From contig NZ_QRBF01000001.1 in NCBI RefSeq assembly GCF_003363265.1, positions 124,001 through 188,000 of the forward strand: a stretch of 64,000 bases of DNA. Direction: 5' to 3'. Shown here piece after piece: positions 18,153-28,490 of the stretch; the stretch's first letter is position 1, and every line of letters starts with the position of its first letter. The translations under genes were made by a program, and so were the position numbers. This DNA comes from Dyella psychrodurans. Its GTDB lineage: Bacteria; Pseudomonadota; Gammaproteobacteria; Xanthomonadales; Rhodanobacteraceae. The notes beneath the pieces are model-generated. The model was not told the DNA's origin. It made no database searches and was given only the letters and a program-made list of their open reading frames with translations.

Positions 18153-19574
18153 ATGTCACGGCGAGGATGGGTGGTGTTCAGTGCCGCGTTATGCGCCGCC
18201 ATGGCGCTGGCGTGGACTCGTTCGACCGTCGAAGCGCCCGCGGCGCAAACAGACTCACCGTTTGTCGCGCGCATCGAATTGACGGGTCCGGTTGGGCCGG
18301 CTGCCGCCGAATACGTGGATGGCTCGATCCAGCGCGCGAATGACGACGGTGCCAGAGCCATCGTATTGCAACTCGATACGCCGGGTGGTCTGGTCGAATC
18401 GATGCGCGACATCATCGCGCACATCCTCGCGTCGAAAGTACCTGTGCTGGGCTATGTCGCTCCGTCGGGTGCGCGTGCCGCGTCGGCGGGCACGTACATC
18501 CTCTATGCGTGCCCGATCGCCGCGATGGCGCCCGCGACGCATCTCGGCGCGGCGACGCCGGTCGATATCGCAGGCGGTACACCGATGCCGTCGCCATTGG
18601 ATAACGGGCTGCCCAAGTCCAGTCGTTCATCGGAAAAGAAAGCTCCCGACACGGGAGTTCAACCCGATGCGGAATCCAAAAAGGTACTCAATGACGCCAT
18701 TGCGACCATCCGTTCGCTGGCGCAAATGCATGGACGCAACGCGACGTGGGCGGAACAGGCCGTGCGCGGCGCGGCAACGCTGACGTCCAGCGAAGCGGCC
18801 GCGCAGCATGTGATCGATTTCGTCGCGCCGGATATCGACTCGCTGCTCGCGCAGGCCGACGGTCGCGTGGTGCAGGCAGACAATCAGGCTATCACCTTGG
18901 CGACGCGCGATGTGCCGGTGCGGGATTATCTTCCGAACTGGCGTGCGCGCTTCCTGGGCATCATCACCAATCCGACCATCGCGTACGTATTACTGCTCGC
19001 GGGCATCTACGGACTGATTCTGGAAGCGTTTCATCCCGGCTCGTTCTTTCCTGGCGTCGTGGGCGGTATCTGCCTGTTGATCGGGCTCTACGCGCTGCAG
19101 CTGTTGCCGGTGAGCTATGCCGGCCTGATCTTGATGGCGCTCGGTGTCGCCTTGTTGCTGGCGGAAGCTTTCATACCCACGGCGGGGGTGCTGGGCGTCG
19201 GCGGCGTCATCGCCTTCGTGCTGGGCTCGATCATGCTGTTTCGCACGGATGTGCCGGGCTACCGGGTGAACGTAGGTGTGATCGTGGGCATCGCATGCTG
19301 CGCGATCGTCATGCTTGCACTCCTGCTGCGGCTGGTGATGCGCGCGCGCCGTGCGCGCGCCTTCAACGGCGACAAGCAGATGCTGCAGGACACGGGTGAA
19401 TTGCTGCAGGCCGTGATGGCCGGCGGCGAAGCTTGGGCACGCATCGGCGGCGAACGCTGGCGCGTGCAATGCGAGGCGGCGCTTCCCGCCGGTGCGCCTG
19501 TGCGCGTGATCAGCCGGCAAGGCTTGCTGTTGCAAGTGACGGCCGCGCGCGCGGGTGAAGGAGAATCCACATGA
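18153..19574 (+). CDS. NfeD-family membrane-bound ClpP-class serine protease
   Basis: The 473-aa product has a signal segment, a ClpP-class protease domain ([14 protein letters not shown]; nucleophile Ser in [12 protein letters not shown]), four or more membrane segments (about residues 265-400), and a C-terminal NfeD OB-fold. Long NfeD proteins work with a slipin encoded next door, which they can cleave; here the slipin gene overlaps by 4 bp. The pair is thought to act in membrane quality control. Confidence 0.9.
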   Translation: MSRRGWVVFSAALCAAMALAWTRSTVEAPAAQTDSPFVARIELTGPVGPAAAEYVDGSIQRANDDGARAIVLQLDTPGGLVESMRDIIAHILASKVPVLGYVAPSGARAASAGTYILYACPIAAMAPATHLGAATPVDIAGGTPMPSPLDNGLPKSSRSSEKKAPDTGVQPDAESKKVLNDAIATIRSLAQMHGRNATWAEQAVRGAATLTSSEAAAQHVIDFVAPDIDSLLAQADGRVVQADNQAITLATRDVPVRDYLPNWRARFLGIITNPTIAYVLLLAGIYGLILEAFHPGSFFPGVVGGICLLIGLYALQLLPVSYAGLILMALGVALLLAEAFIPTAGVLGVGGVIAFVLGSIMLFRTDVPGYRVNVGVIVGIACCAIVMLALLLRLVMRARRARAFNGDKQMLQDTGELLQAVMAGGEAWARIGGERWRVQCEAALPAGAPVRVISRQGLLLQVTAARAGEGEST

Positions 19575-20320
19575 TCGGATTTACGGGCGTTATCGTGCTG
19601 GTCGTGATTGCGCTGTTGTTTACGTCGATCAAGGTGTTGCCGGAATACCAGCGTGGCGTGGTGCTGACGTTGGGTCGCTACACCGGCACCAAAGGCCCTG
19701 GTTTGTTCATTCTGGTGCCGCTGGTGCAGCGTATTACACGCGTGGACCTTCGCGTGACCGTGATGGATGTGCCGCCGCAGGATGTGATTTCCCGCGACAA
19801 CGTCTCCGTGCGCGTCAATGCGGTGGTGTACTTCCGCGTGATGGAGCCGGACAAGTCGGTGCTGAAAGTCGCCGATTTCTTTCAGGCAACGAGCCAGCTG
19901 TCGCAGACCCGCCTACGTTCGGTGCTGGGCCAGCATGAGCTGGACGAAATTCTGTCCCAGCGCGATTCGATCAATCACAGCCTGCAGAAGATCCTGGACG
20001 AAGCGACCGATCCCTGGGGCATCAAGATCACCAACGTCGAAATCAAGGATGTCGACCTCAACGAAACCATGGTGCGGGCGATCGCCCGCCAGGCCGAGGC
20101 CGAACGCGAGCGGCGCGCCAAGGTGATCCATGCCGATGGCGAGCTGCAGGCTGCGGAAAAACTGCGCGACGCGGCCAGCATGCTGTCCCAGCAACCGCAG
20201 GCCCTGCAGCTGCGTTACCTGCAGACCCTGGCCAGCATGTCCAGCAGCGGTCAATCGAGCACCATCGTCTTTCCGTTGCCGCTGGATCTTCTGAAGCCAT
20301 TGCTCGACAAAGGTTCATGA
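19571..20320 (+). CDS. Slipin / stomatin-like SPFH membrane protein
   Basis: This 249-aa protein has a short N-terminal membrane segment (about residues 3-20) and an SPFH/band 7 domain ([40 protein letters not shown]). A coiled-coil segment rich in Ala and Glu ([13 protein letters not shown]) follows. It overlaps nfeD by ATGA, as expected for the partner protease. SPFH proteins form oligomeric rings at the membrane. Confidence 0.92.
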   Translation: MIGFTGVIVLVVIALLFTSIKVLPEYQRGVVLTLGRYTGTKGPGLFILVPLVQRITRVDLRVTVMDVPPQDVISRDNVSVRVNAVVYFRVMEPDKSVLKVADFFQATSQLSQTRLRSVLGQHELDEILSQRDSINHSLQKILDEATDPWGIKITNVEIKDVDLNETMVRAIARQAEAERERRAKVIHADGELQAAEKLRDAASMLSQQPQALQLRYLQTLASMSSSGQSSTIVFPLPLDLLKPLLDKGS

Positions 20321-20389
20321 GGTGACGCCTGTCAGATACGACGGATGACGCGCGTGCCTGTGCTCGCGGTCGCCTGAGGCAGATGATTT

Positions 20390-20414
20390 CTCCCGCACCG
20401 ATGGGGTGCGGGAG
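20390..20414 (+). promoter_or_regulatory. Hairpin overlapping the ribosome site of the 53-aa gene
   Basis: A perfect 10-bp inverted repeat (CTCCCGCACC / GGTGCGGGAG, 5-nt loop) ends inside GGGAGGA, the Shine-Dalgarno of the gene starting at 20,424. When folded it would hide the ribosome site. It lacks a T-tract, so it is not a typical terminator for the slipin gene. Confidence 0.5.
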
Positions 20415-20423
20415 GATCGAACC

Positions 20424-20585
20424 ATGAACGCTGTGAACGACACACGCAGTACGCTGGAAAAATACATGCCGGTGCTGATTGGTCTTCTGGTCGCTTTCCT
20501 GGCCGGCAAGGCGCTCAAGCGCGCATTCTGGACGTTGTTCGGCATGTACTGGGCCCTGCATGCAACCGGAATGCACCTCTTCTGA
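20424..20585 (+). CDS. Small membrane protein, 53 aa
   Basis: A 53-codon frame starts 8 nt after GGGAGGA. The peptide has one hydrophobic helix (YMPVLIGLLVAFLAGKALKR) followed by a basic patch and an aromatic second segment (FWTLFGMYWALHATGMHLF). Length, ribosome site and hydrophobicity pattern support a real small membrane protein; I do not recognise the family. It sits between slipin and folC. Confidence 0.65.
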   Translation: MNAVNDTRSTLEKYMPVLIGLLVAFLAGKALKRAFWTLFGMYWALHATGMHLF

Positions 20586-20645
20586 GGAGATTGTGCAGAC
20601 GGCTTGATGCCCTTATGTTGCGCGGGCCTGCAACCGGAGTCCCGC

Positions 20646-21917
20646 GTGAAACCCACCACCCTCGACGAATGGCTGGATTACCAGCAGCACATTCACGCAC
20701 TGGGCGTCGACCTGGGTCTGGATCGGGTACGCGCCGTCTGGCAACGCATGGGCGCACCCTCCGTGGCCCGGCAGGTGATCACGGTGGGGGGCACCAACGG
20801 CAAGGGCTCCACGGTCGCCTTCCTGGAAGCCATGCTGGCCGCCGCCGGACAACAGGTGGGCTGCTATACCTCGCCGCATTTGATGCGTTACAACGAGCGC
20901 ATTCGCATGGCCGGCATCGATGCCGGCGATGCCGCGCTGGTGGAAAGCTTCGAGCGCATCGAACTGGCCCGTGGCGAGATCTCGCTGACTTATTTCGAAT
21001 TCGGCACGCTCGCCGCGTTCGATCTGTTCTCGCGCGCCGATCTCGATGTCGCCGTGCTTGAAGTCGGGCTCGGCGGCCGTCTCGATGCCGTCAACCTGAT
21101 CGATGCCGATGCGGTGGTGATTACCACGGTGGATCTGGATCACGTCGAATGGCTGGGCCCGGATCGCGACAGCATCGGCCGCGAGAAAGCCGGCATTGCA
21201 CGCCGGGACAGGCCTGCGATTGTCGGAGAACTCGACCCGCCCGAGGGATTGCTGGATGCGTTGGACAAGCAGGGCGCGCAGGTCGAGCGGGCAGGGCGCG
21301 ATTTTCGCGTCGAACGCGAGGCGCACGGCTGGCGCTGGTTGCATCGCGACGGTACGACGCTGGCCTTGCCCGATCCCGAGCTTGCGGCGCCGGTCCAATA
21401 CGCCAATGCATCATCGGCGATCGCCGCGCTTCACGCGCTGGGTATCTTCGACCCGGCGCAACTGGCGCGCATGTCGGCCGGGGGCATGCATTTGCCGCAC
21501 GCACCCGCGCGTCTGCAATGGCTGGGCGGCGATCCGGCGCTGATTGTGGACGTCGGTCATAACCCGCAGGCAGCGAGAGCGCTTGCAGAATGGCTCGATG
21601 CGCAGCCGCCGGTGCGCGTCCACGCCGTCTACGGGGCGCTTTCCGACAAAGACGTGGGCGGCGTGATGACAGCATTGGGTGTGCGCATCGCGCACTGGCA
21701 TCTGGCCAGCCTGGACCAGGACACGCCGCGCGGTCTGCCCGCCAGCGTGTTGGCGGGCGTGCTGCATCAGGTGCTGCCCGGCGCGAGCTACGACACGCAT
21801 GCGGACGTGAGTCATGCGCTGGTGGCTGCGCGCTCGGCGGCCAGGCATGGCGAACGCGTGCTGGCGTTCGGATCGTTTTTCGTGGCATCGGCGGTGCTGG
21901 CGCAAGTGGCTGGCTGA
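20646..21917 (+). CDS. folC: Dihydrofolate synthase / folylpolyglutamate synthase
   Basis: The 423-aa product contains the Mur-ligase-type P-loop GTNGKGST, the YTSPHL motif, EVGLGGRLDAVNLID and DVGHNPQAARAL, all typical of FolC. It adds glutamate to dihydropteroate and to folates. The GTG at 20,646 is preferred because GGAGTCCC lies before it; an upstream ATG at 20,604 has no ribosome site. It heads the conserved folC - SPOR - cvpA - purF gene order. Confidence 0.95.
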   Translation: MKPTTLDEWLDYQQHIHALGVDLGLDRVRAVWQRMGAPSVARQVITVGGTNGKGSTVAFLEAMLAAAGQQVGCYTSPHLMRYNERIRMAGIDAGDAALVESFERIELARGEISLTYFEFGTLAAFDLFSRADLDVAVLEVGLGGRLDAVNLIDADAVVITTVDLDHVEWLGPDRDSIGREKAGIARRDRPAIVGELDPPEGLLDALDKQGAQVERAGRDFRVEREAHGWRWLHRDGTTLALPDPELAAPVQYANASSAIAALHALGIFDPAQLARMSAGGMHLPHAPARLQWLGGDPALIVDVGHNPQAARALAEWLDAQPPVRVHAVYGALSDKDVGGVMTALGVRIAHWHLASLDQDTPRGLPASVLAGVLHQVLPGASYDTHADVSHALVAARSAARHGERVLAFGSFFVASAVLAQVAG

Positions 21918-21936
21918 ACCGCTTGTTCGATTCTGT

Positions 21937-21964
21937 CATGTCAGGAGGCAGGGACAGGTATAAT
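21937..21964 (+). promoter_or_regulatory. Candidate sigma-70 promoter before the SPOR gene
   Basis: A perfect TATAAT at 21,959-21,964 lies 39 nt upstream of the TTG start codon; the -35 is poor. It is included because it contrasts with the YAGGRT-like -10 elements of the mobile element. Confidence 0.45.
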
Positions 21965-22002
21965 CGCGGCGTCACGCACAAGCTGTTGGCCTGGAGTCCA
22001 TC

Positions 22003-22947
22003 TTGAACACACGCCTTTTGGGAGCTGCCGTCCTCGTTGCACTGGCGGTCCTGTTCGTGCCGATGTTCTTTTCGAGCAAGACACCTTCGACGGGCACCGA
22101 TCAATCGGTCAGCCTGGCGATTCCTCCTGCGCCCGATCGCGATCTGCAAACCAAGACCATGAGCCTGTCCGGTGCTGCGCCAGCATCCAGCACGGTCGCG
22201 CCGGCCACCACCGCGGCGCCGAATGCGAACGGCATGGCCACGGTGAACACTCCGCAGTCCTCGAGCACGACGTCCGCTCCGGCTATTCCAACTCAGACCC
22301 CACAGCAGCCTGCGCAACCGGCCATCCCCACGGTAGCGCCTGCCGCGGCCAACGTCGGCAGTCGCCCGGCCATTGCGCCACCGTCGCAACCGGCCGTTCC
22401 CGCCTTGCCGCCAGCCACGGCGGCGCGCGGTATCTACGGCGTCAATCTCAGTGCCTACGCCCCGGAAGGCGCCAATCGCCTGATGCAGCGCGTGCGCGCG
22501 CTGGGTTATCCGGCGCATGGCGAGACGATCCAGCGCGCGGGCAAGACGTTGACCCTGGTCAGCGCGGGCCCGTTCGAAACGCGTGCGGCCGCCGAAGCGG
22601 CGCGGCTGAAGATCAGCCAGTCGATTCAGGGAGTCCCCGCCCGCCTTGAAAGCGGCGCCATAACCCCGCAGGGCGATGAGCCAGCCTTCAATGTTGCCGG
22701 TCCTGCCAGGGCGGGCGCATGGGCGGTGCAGGTGGCGGCGATGGGCAGCCAGTCGGACGCGCTGGCGTTGCGCGACAAATTGCGCGCGAGCGGTTTCGAC
22801 GGTTTCGTGGATACGGTGAACGCGGGCGGCAAGCGGCTGTGGCGCGTCAGGGCGGGTCCGCAGACCCAGCGGAACGACGCGGTGACGCTGCGCGACGAGA
22901 TCAAGGCGAAGCTCGGCCTCGACGGCAACATCGTCAGCGCCAACTGA
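22003..22947 (+). CDS. SPOR-domain membrane protein, DedD-like
   Basis: This 314-aa protein has an N-terminal membrane anchor (RLLGAAVLVALAVLFVPMFF), a long Pro/Ala-rich periplasmic linker, and SPOR-type repeats in the C-terminal half (GAWAVQVAAMGSQSDALALRDKL). SPOR domains bind denuded peptidoglycan at the division septum, and DedD sits at this locus in relatives. The start is TTG with GGAG upstream. Confidence 0.85.
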   Translation: MNTRLLGAAVLVALAVLFVPMFFSSKTPSTGTDQSVSLAIPPAPDRDLQTKTMSLSGAAPASSTVAPATTAAPNANGMATVNTPQSSSTTSAPAIPTQTPQQPAQPAIPTVAPAAANVGSRPAIAPPSQPAVPALPPATAARGIYGVNLSAYAPEGANRLMQRVRALGYPAHGETIQRAGKTLTLVSAGPFETRAAAEAARLKISQSIQGVPARLESGAITPQGDEPAFNVAGPARAGAWAVQVAAMGSQSDALALRDKLRASGFDGFVDTVNAGGKRLWRVRAGPQTQRNDAVTLRDEIKAKLGLDGNIVSAN

Positions 22948-22970
22948 CCACCTGACTGACCGGACGCCAC

Positions 22971-23570
22971 ATGAACGCGGTCGACCTGATCATCATCGCG
23001 ATATTGGCCGTTTCGGTCCTTGTGGGGCTCTGGCGCGGCCTCATATCGGAGGTGCTGGCGCTGGCCACCTGGGTGGTCGCATTCTGGGTGGCATGGACGT
23101 ACGGCCCGGCGGCATCGGCTCACTTCGATCGGACGATCGAAACCCCGATGCTGCGACTGCTGGCCGGTTACGGCATCTGCTTTATCGGCGTGCTGATTCT
23201 TGGAGCGCTGGTCCGGTTTGTGGTCCAGAAGCTGGTGGATGGCACGGGGCTGGGTGGAACGGATCGCCTGCTCGGCATGGTTTTCGGTTTTGCGCGCGGC
23301 GTGCTGCTGGTGACGCTGGTGGTGTTCCTGGTCAACCTGACCTCGTTCGCGCACGAAACGATGTGGCAGCAGTCGGTGCTGCTGCCACAGTTCAAGGGAT
23401 TGGCAACGTGGCTCGAGCAGGAGATGCCGGCGAATGTGCGCGAGCATCTTCACCCGGGCAACCTGCCGGTCCATCTGCCGGATCTGCATAACGTGTTGCC
23501 AGCGAGTTTGCCGGCGCGCGGTTCCACTTCGCCTGCTGCTGCTTCGAGCGCGGCCGGCACAACGCATTAA
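22971..23570 (+). CDS. cvpA: CvpA-family membrane protein
   Basis: The 199-aa product has four predicted membrane segments and the CvpA opening [20 protein letters not shown]. The conserved position between the SPOR gene and purF supports the name. CvpA is linked to envelope function and biofilm in other species; its molecular role is not settled. Confidence 0.9.
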   Translation: MNAVDLIIIAILAVSVLVGLWRGLISEVLALATWVVAFWVAWTYGPAASAHFDRTIETPMLRLLAGYGICFIGVLILGALVRFVVQKLVDGTGLGGTDRLLGMVFGFARGVLLVTLVVFLVNLTSFAHETMWQQSVLLPQFKGLATWLEQEMPANVREHLHPGNLPVHLPDLHNVLPASLPARGSTSPAAASSAAGTTH

Positions 23571-23590
23571 CACTAACGGGTAGAAGCACC

Positions 23591-25066
23591 ATGTGCGGAA
23601 TCATCGGCATTGTCGGTACCACCGAGGTGGCATCGGCGCTTTATGACGGCCTCACCGTCCTGCAGCATCGCGGGCAGGACGCGGCCGGTATCGCGACCGT
23701 GGACGGGGCGCGACTTCGACTGCACAAGGACAATGGCCTGGTGCGCGACGTGTTCAACCAGTCGGCGATGAGCCGCCTGCGTGGGCGCATCGGCATCGGG
23801 CACTGTCGCTATCCCACGGCGGGATCGGAAGGGTCGACCGAAGCGCAGCCGTTCTACGTCAATTCGCCGTACGGCATCGCTTTCGCGCACAACGGCAACC
23901 TGGTGAACACCGAGACCTTGCGCCGCGAGATGTTCCAGGACGATCGCCGGCACATCAACACCGACTCCGACTCCGAAGTGCTGCTCAACGTGCTCGCGCA
24001 CGAATTGCAGATTCAGGATCGGATGGCGCTGACGCCCGACCACATCTTCAAGGCCGTCGCAGGCGTTCACGCGCGTGCGCGCGGCGGTTACGCATGCCTT
24101 GCGCTGATCCTGGGTTACGGGCTGCTGGCTTTCCGCGATCCGAACGGTATCCGTCCGCTGGTGCTCGGCGAGCGCGTGACAGCGGAGGGCCGCGAGTACG
24201 CGGTGACGTCCGAATCGGTTGCGCTCGATATTCTCGGCTTCAAGCGCCTGCGCGATGTAGCGCCTGGCGAAGCGGTCTTCATCACCGACGACGGTCAGCT
24301 CCATACCCGCATGTGCGCCGAAAGCGCCGTGCATGCACCGTGCATTTTCGAATACGTCTACCTGGCGCGTCCCGATTCGATGATCGAGAACGTGTCGGTG
24401 TACAAGGCGCGCCTGCGCATGGGCCAGAAGCTGGCCGAGAAGATTCTGCGCGAGCGCCCGGATCACGGCATCGATGCGGTCATCCCGATTCCCGATACCG
24501 CACGCACCGCCGCGAGCGCGCTTGCCGAGGCGCTGGGTGTGCCGTTCCGCGAAGGCTTCGTCAAGAATCGCTACATCGGCCGCACCTTCATCATGCCGGG
24601 GCAGGGCGAGCGCGTGAAATCGGTGCGCCGCAAGCTCAATCCGGTGGAACTGGAGTTCCGCAAGAAGAACGTGCTGTTGGTGGACGATTCCATCGTGCGC
24701 GGTACCACGTCGCGCCAGATCATCCAGATGGCGCGCGACGCGGGCGCCAGGAACGTGTTCTTCGCTTCGGCCGCGCCGCCGGTGCGTTATCCGAACGTGT
24801 ACGGCATCGACATGCCGGCGGCTTCCGAACTGGTTGCCGCGGGGCATAGCAACAAGGAAGTGGAAAAGATGCTCGGCGCCGACTGGTTGATCTACCAGGA
24901 TCTGCAGGACCTGATCTGGGCCGTGCAGGACGGCAACGAAAACCTGAAGCATTTCGACACGTCGTGCTTCTCCGGCGAATACATCACCGGTCTCGACAAG
25001 CAGTATTTGCAACAAATCGAAATGCTGCGTTCGGACGATGCCAAGGCTGCTCGTCGCAGCGCCTAA
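23591..25066 (+). CDS. purF: Amidophosphoribosyltransferase
   Basis: The 491-aa enzyme makes the first committed step of purine synthesis, converting PRPP and glutamine to phosphoribosylamine. The class II glutaminase Cys is residue 2 (MCGIIGIVG) after Met removal. The PRPP-binding loop [17 protein letters not shown] and the conserved Cys-containing [13 protein letters not shown] are present. It is full length. Confidence 0.97.
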   Translation: MCGIIGIVGTTEVASALYDGLTVLQHRGQDAAGIATVDGARLRLHKDNGLVRDVFNQSAMSRLRGRIGIGHCRYPTAGSEGSTEAQPFYVNSPYGIAFAHNGNLVNTETLRREMFQDDRRHINTDSDSEVLLNVLAHELQIQDRMALTPDHIFKAVAGVHARARGGYACLALILGYGLLAFRDPNGIRPLVLGERVTAEGREYAVTSESVALDILGFKRLRDVAPGEAVFITDDGQLHTRMCAESAVHAPCIFEYVYLARPDSMIENVSVYKARLRMGQKLAEKILRERPDHGIDAVIPIPDTARTAASALAEALGVPFREGFVKNRYIGRTFIMPGQGERVKSVRRKLNPVELEFRKKNVLLVDDSIVRGTTSRQIIQMARDAGARNVFFASAAPPVRYPNVYGIDMPAASELVAAGHSNKEVEKMLGADWLIYQDLQDLIWAVQDGNENLKHFDTSCFSGEYITGLDKQYLQQIEMLRSDDAKAARRSA

Positions 25067-25126
25067 ATCGCACGTCCCTCTCCGTAGCGAGAAGGGCTTT
25101 GCGAACCGGCGCGCGTGATCATCGCC

Positions 25127-25939
25127 ATGACCGATCTCCACGCCGCCGCGAAGCGCTGCCTCGACGCAAGCGATCCTGAAGAGAAAATACGTCTCACGCA
25201 CGCCGCGTGGGACGCACTCCAGTCGGGCGCATTGCGCGCCGAGCCTGCTTCGCCCGCTCCGGTTCCCATCGGTGCACCGGGCCGCCCGGAGCGCCCGCAG
25301 CTCGTTCCCCAGCGTCAGGTTCCGCATCGCGGCCTGGGTTCGCCGGAAGGGCGTGCCGCGCTGGTACACGCTGTCGCGCATATCGAATTCAACGCCATCA
25401 ATCTCGCATGGGACGCGGTTTACCGTTTTCGCGGCATGCCCGACGCTTACTACCGCGACTGGGTCAGTTGCGCGAATGATGAGGCGCGGCACTTTTCCAT
25501 GCTGTCCACACGGCTCGCCGAGCTCGGCCATTTCTACGGCGATTTCGGTGCCCATAACGGCCTGTGGGAAATGGCCGAGAAAACCGCGCATCACGATACC
25601 GCACGCATGGCGCTGGTTCCGCGCGTACTTGAAGCGCGGGGGTTGGACGTTACGCCCGGCATGATCGAGCGCCTGCGCGCCGTCGGCGACGAAGGTACGA
25701 TCGCGATACTGGAAGTCATACTGCGCGAAGAGGTGGCGCACGTAGCCGCCGGCACGCGCTGGTTCCGCTGGTGCTGCGAGCGCGATGGGCTTGAACCGCG
25801 CGAAACATTCCTTGACCTGTTGCGCGATTACATGGGGCGCAATCTTCGCGGACCGTTCAATCGTCCGGCGCGTCTGGAGGCGGGGTTTGATGAAGACGAG
25901 CTTGACTCGCTGACGGCGCTTGCCTTGGCGGAAACCTGA
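25127..25939 (+). CDS. DUF455-family ferritin-like protein
   Basis: This 270-aa protein matches DUF455, a ferritin-like di-iron helical bundle family: HIEFNAINLAWDAV, NDEARHFSMLSTRL and REEVAHVAAGTRWF supply the E-x-x-H ligands in order. No substrate is known for the family. The start at 25,127 is chosen over a GTG 12 bp upstream; neither has a clear ribosome site. Confidence 0.85.
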   Translation: MTDLHAAAKRCLDASDPEEKIRLTHAAWDALQSGALRAEPASPAPVPIGAPGRPERPQLVPQRQVPHRGLGSPEGRAALVHAVAHIEFNAINLAWDAVYRFRGMPDAYYRDWVSCANDEARHFSMLSTRLAELGHFYGDFGAHNGLWEMAEKTAHHDTARMALVPRVLEARGLDVTPGMIERLRAVGDEGTIAILEVILREEVAHVAAGTRWFRWCCERDGLEPRETFLDLLRDYMGRNLRGPFNRPARLEAGFDEDELDSLTALALAET

Positions 25940-25940
25940 T

Positions 25941-25968
25941 TCCCTCTCCCTTTCGGGGAGAGGGACCA
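25941..25968 (+). terminator. Hairpin between convergent genes
   Basis: The inverted repeat CCCTCTCC / GGAGAGGG with a short TTTC-containing loop lies between the stops of the DUF455 gene and the convergent methyltransferase gene. It lacks a long T-tract, so strength is uncertain. Confidence 0.5.
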
Positions 25969-25982
25969 AGGCGCGTCAGGGT

Positions 25983-26750
25983 TTATTGCAGGGGCTTGCG
26001 AAACTTGTAGATGAACTTGTCCGTCTCGCCTTTGATCTTCGGATTGAAAATCGCCAGTGAGTGATCGTCAGCGGGATTGCGAAGCACATCGCTTTCGCCG
26101 ACGAACTGGAACCCCGCCGCGGTGACTTCCGTTTTCACCGCCGCAGGATCGATGCGATGCAGATCGTTCGTCTTGGATACGCCCGTTCCCGCAGCGGCCG
26201 CGTGGTCGAGCACGATGTAGATGCCACCGGGCTTGAGTGCGTCGTAAATCGCCTTGTTGATGCGCGCCATGTCCGGCGAGCCCATGAACGGGTCGTGCAG
26301 GTCGTGATAGTTCTGCGACGTCCACACGATATCGACACCTTTAGGTAAGCCTAGATTGGCGGTGGGCGGTACGGACACCGTCACGTTCGGGTAGTCCGAC
26401 GTGCCTGCAAAGCTGTGAAGGCTCTTCAAGCGGGCGGGGTTGACCTTGTCCATTTCGATCGGTTGCACGGCATACACCGTGCCTTGCGCGCCGACGATCT
26501 TGCTGAAAATGCGCGTGTAATAACCAGCACCCGGCATCAGATCCACGACCTTGTCGCCCGGCTTGACGCCGGCAAAGGCGAGTACCTCGCCAGGCTTGCG
26601 ATGAACATCCTGCGCCTTTTCGTCGGCTGGCCTCGCGGCGTCGACCACTGCAGCGGTGATGTACGAAGGAACATCGGATGCCGCTTTCAGCGGCAGATAC
26701 GTCGATGCGGCGACCAATGCGGCCACCGCCAATAATCCGCGAAATTTCAT
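25983..26750 (-). CDS. Exported class I SAM-dependent methyltransferase-like protein
   Basis: The 255-aa product has a signal peptide (LLAVAALVAASTYLPLKAA) and a Rossmann methyltransferase domain: VVDLMPGAGYYTRIFS is motif I and YDALKPGGIYIVLDH the post-IV motif. A signal peptide on a SAM-dependent enzyme is odd, yet such proteins recur in this bacterial group. The substrate is unknown. Confidence 0.8.
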   Translation of the reverse strand: MKFRGLLAVAALVAASTYLPLKAASDVPSYITAAVVDAARPADEKAQDVHRKPGEVLAFAGVKPGDKVVDLMPGAGYYTRIFSKIVGAQGTVYAVQPIEMDKVNPARLKSLHSFAGTSDYPNVTVSVPPTANLGLPKGVDIVWTSQNYHDLHDPFMGSPDMARINKAIYDALKPGGIYIVLDHAAAAGTGVSKTNDLHRIDPAAVKTEVTAAGFQFVGESDVLRNPADDHSLAIFNPKIKGETDKFIYKFRKPLQ

Positions 26751-26856
26751 GGGACGATCTCCTGACTGGATGCAAAGATCTTCAGAGTGCCTCACGAGAC
26801 GTTTCTTACCAGAATCGCGCGACGGTTGTATGTCTTGCGGTTAACGAACGCACCAC

Positions 26857-27849
26857 TCAATACACGTAATTGAGGGCTATGGCCGGCGTTACCGTTCCTA
26901 CGGTGTTGTGACCGCCGAAAATGATGCGAGTGCCAAGCAACACACCAATACGGGGTGTCCAGTTGTATTCGATGGCCGGTGCCACGCCGTACGCTTCGCT
27001 GGCGCCGGAACTAAGCGCCACGTTTTGCACGTAGGGCAGGCCGTTTGGCGACGACAACAGGTCAACGCCGTTTACGCGGGTGTTGCTGTTGTAGCTGTAA
27101 GTCAGGTCCAGTGCCAACACCCAGCGTTGCGTGACGCTGTATTCGAAGGCCAGGTCGGCGGAGAACGATCTGCCCGGTCTGGCCGTGCCACGAAAGCCCG
27201 AATCGGTGCCATAAACGCTGACGCCTTCCACATTGGCCGTACGCGAGAACGATCCGGAGATGTCGAAGCGCTCACGCAGAATGCGTCCGTTCGGCATCCA
27301 GAAATACATCTGCGAATTCAGCGCCAGTGTCGTGGTGTACGCGCCACCGCCAAGACCGTCGCTGGGCCGGCTGCCCAACTGATCGTAACGTCCGGTGGGA
27401 AGCGTTTCCTGCAGCATGATCGCCGTCGTCGGTATCCGGCTGCCTGGTTGGAATTCGGTGAGGCGGTATTGCGCTTGCAAGGTGAGATCGCCGAAGCCGA
27501 TGCTCGCACTGCTGTGTCCGTTGTTGACCCGGTTGTAACCGAAGACGGGAATGAGGCCGATGGACAGGCGATCGGCCAATCCGTACAGGATGTAAGTGCG
27601 CGACCCGAAGCTGTCATTACCCGGTGAGCGAATGTCGTAAAGGTAAGGCTCGAACAGGAAATGGCCGGGCGGCAGCGTTTCCGCCGAATTGGCGAGCATG
27701 GGGCCCGTCCACCACGCATCGCTCATCGACTGGTTGGCGACGGGCGGCGGCACGGACGGGTCTGTTTGCGCGATGGCGCGTGGAACCAGCGCGCCATTGC
27801 ACAGCAAGCATAGAAGCAGGAACAACCAGGCAGGCCGACACCTTGTCAT
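26857..27849 (-). CDS. Outer-membrane beta-barrel transporter-like protein
   Basis: This 330-aa protein has a signal peptide and many amphipathic strands ending in an aromatic residue (AIALNYVY at the C-terminus), as expected for an outer-membrane barrel. It resembles the broad 'transporter' family related to the MetA-pathway phenol degradation protein. Its start overlaps the stop of the upstream exported protein by 4 bp, so the two are translationally coupled. Confidence 0.72.
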   Translation of the reverse strand: MTRCRPAWLFLLLCLLCNGALVPRAIAQTDPSVPPPVANQSMSDAWWTGPMLANSAETLPPGHFLFEPYLYDIRSPGNDSFGSRTYILYGLADRLSIGLIPVFGYNRVNNGHSSASIGFGDLTLQAQYRLTEFQPGSRIPTTAIMLQETLPTGRYDQLGSRPSDGLGGGAYTTTLALNSQMYFWMPNGRILRERFDISGSFSRTANVEGVSVYGTDSGFRGTARPGRSFSADLAFEYSVTQRWVLALDLTYSYNSNTRVNGVDLLSSPNGLPYVQNVALSSGASEAYGVAPAIEYNWTPRIGVLLGTRIIFGGHNTVGTVTPAIALNYVY

Positions 27850-28424
27850 GGACTGATCCGCGTGAGAGAGGCGACGAAGTTCGGCTCCCAGGTCTTGCCG
27901 TTGTCGTCGGAGAACGATTGCTCGAAGTGGTGTGAATTCGGCTTGATGTCCGACCACACCGAGCGAACCAGAATCGTGCGGCCCTGGTAGGGCTCTTGCG
28001 AAATGAGTTCGCCGCGGCCGTTCTTGAATTCGCCGAAGGCCGTATTTTCCATCACGCCATCCTTGCTGCCGGCGTAGGTCTGGCCCCACTGATGGGTCGT
28101 GGGGTTGTAGAGAAACAGCGTCATGCCTTCGAAATGGCCGTCCGGGCCGTCGGCTTCGATTTCTTCCATCGAAGCCTTGCCGCCCCAGATCTTGCGAACG
28201 GCAACCGTGCCGTTCATTTCCTGCCAGCTCGTCGAGCCGGTGAGCGGGTGCTGGAGGGTTTTGATGTGCGTCCGCCAGGTTCCGATGTTGAAGTCGAAGT
28301 CGTGCGAACCGTCGCGATAGGCGGAGGCGGCCGGCTGCGTGGCATCGGCGGCGAAGGCGTGAGTGCAGGCAAGGCCCAGAGCCAGGCCGGCGGCGATGAA
28401 GCAGGCTTTCCTGAACGTTGTCAT
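27846..28424 (-). CDS. Exported DUF1579-like protein
   Basis: The 192-aa product has a signal peptide (ending AFAAD) and a lipocalin-like domain opening with DFDFNIGTWRTHIK, with GHFEGMTLFLYNPTTHQWGQ later. This pattern fits the DUF1579 group of uncharacterised exported proteins. It is first in a two-gene minus-strand unit with the barrel protein and diverges from the MocR regulator. Confidence 0.75.
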   Translation of the reverse strand: MTTFRKACFIAAGLALGLACTHAFAADATQPAASAYRDGSHDFDFNIGTWRTHIKTLQHPLTGSTSWQEMNGTVAVRKIWGGKASMEEIEADGPDGHFEGMTLFLYNPTTHQWGQTYAGSKDGVMENTAFGEFKNGRGELISQEPYQGRTILVRSVWSDIKPNSHHFEQSFSDDNGKTWEPNFVASLTRISP

Positions 28425-28490
28425 GGCTTTATTTCCAGGTAACGCGGGATGGCGTGGCGGGAAAATTAAGCCCGAGAGTGGTTCGCAAAA

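Noticed and set aside
23573-25969. A 798-codon open frame on the minus strand opposite purF and the DUF455 gene
   Set aside because: It is the antisense shadow of two clear genes in GC-rich DNA. Its translation is His/Arg/Gln-rich with no domain pattern.
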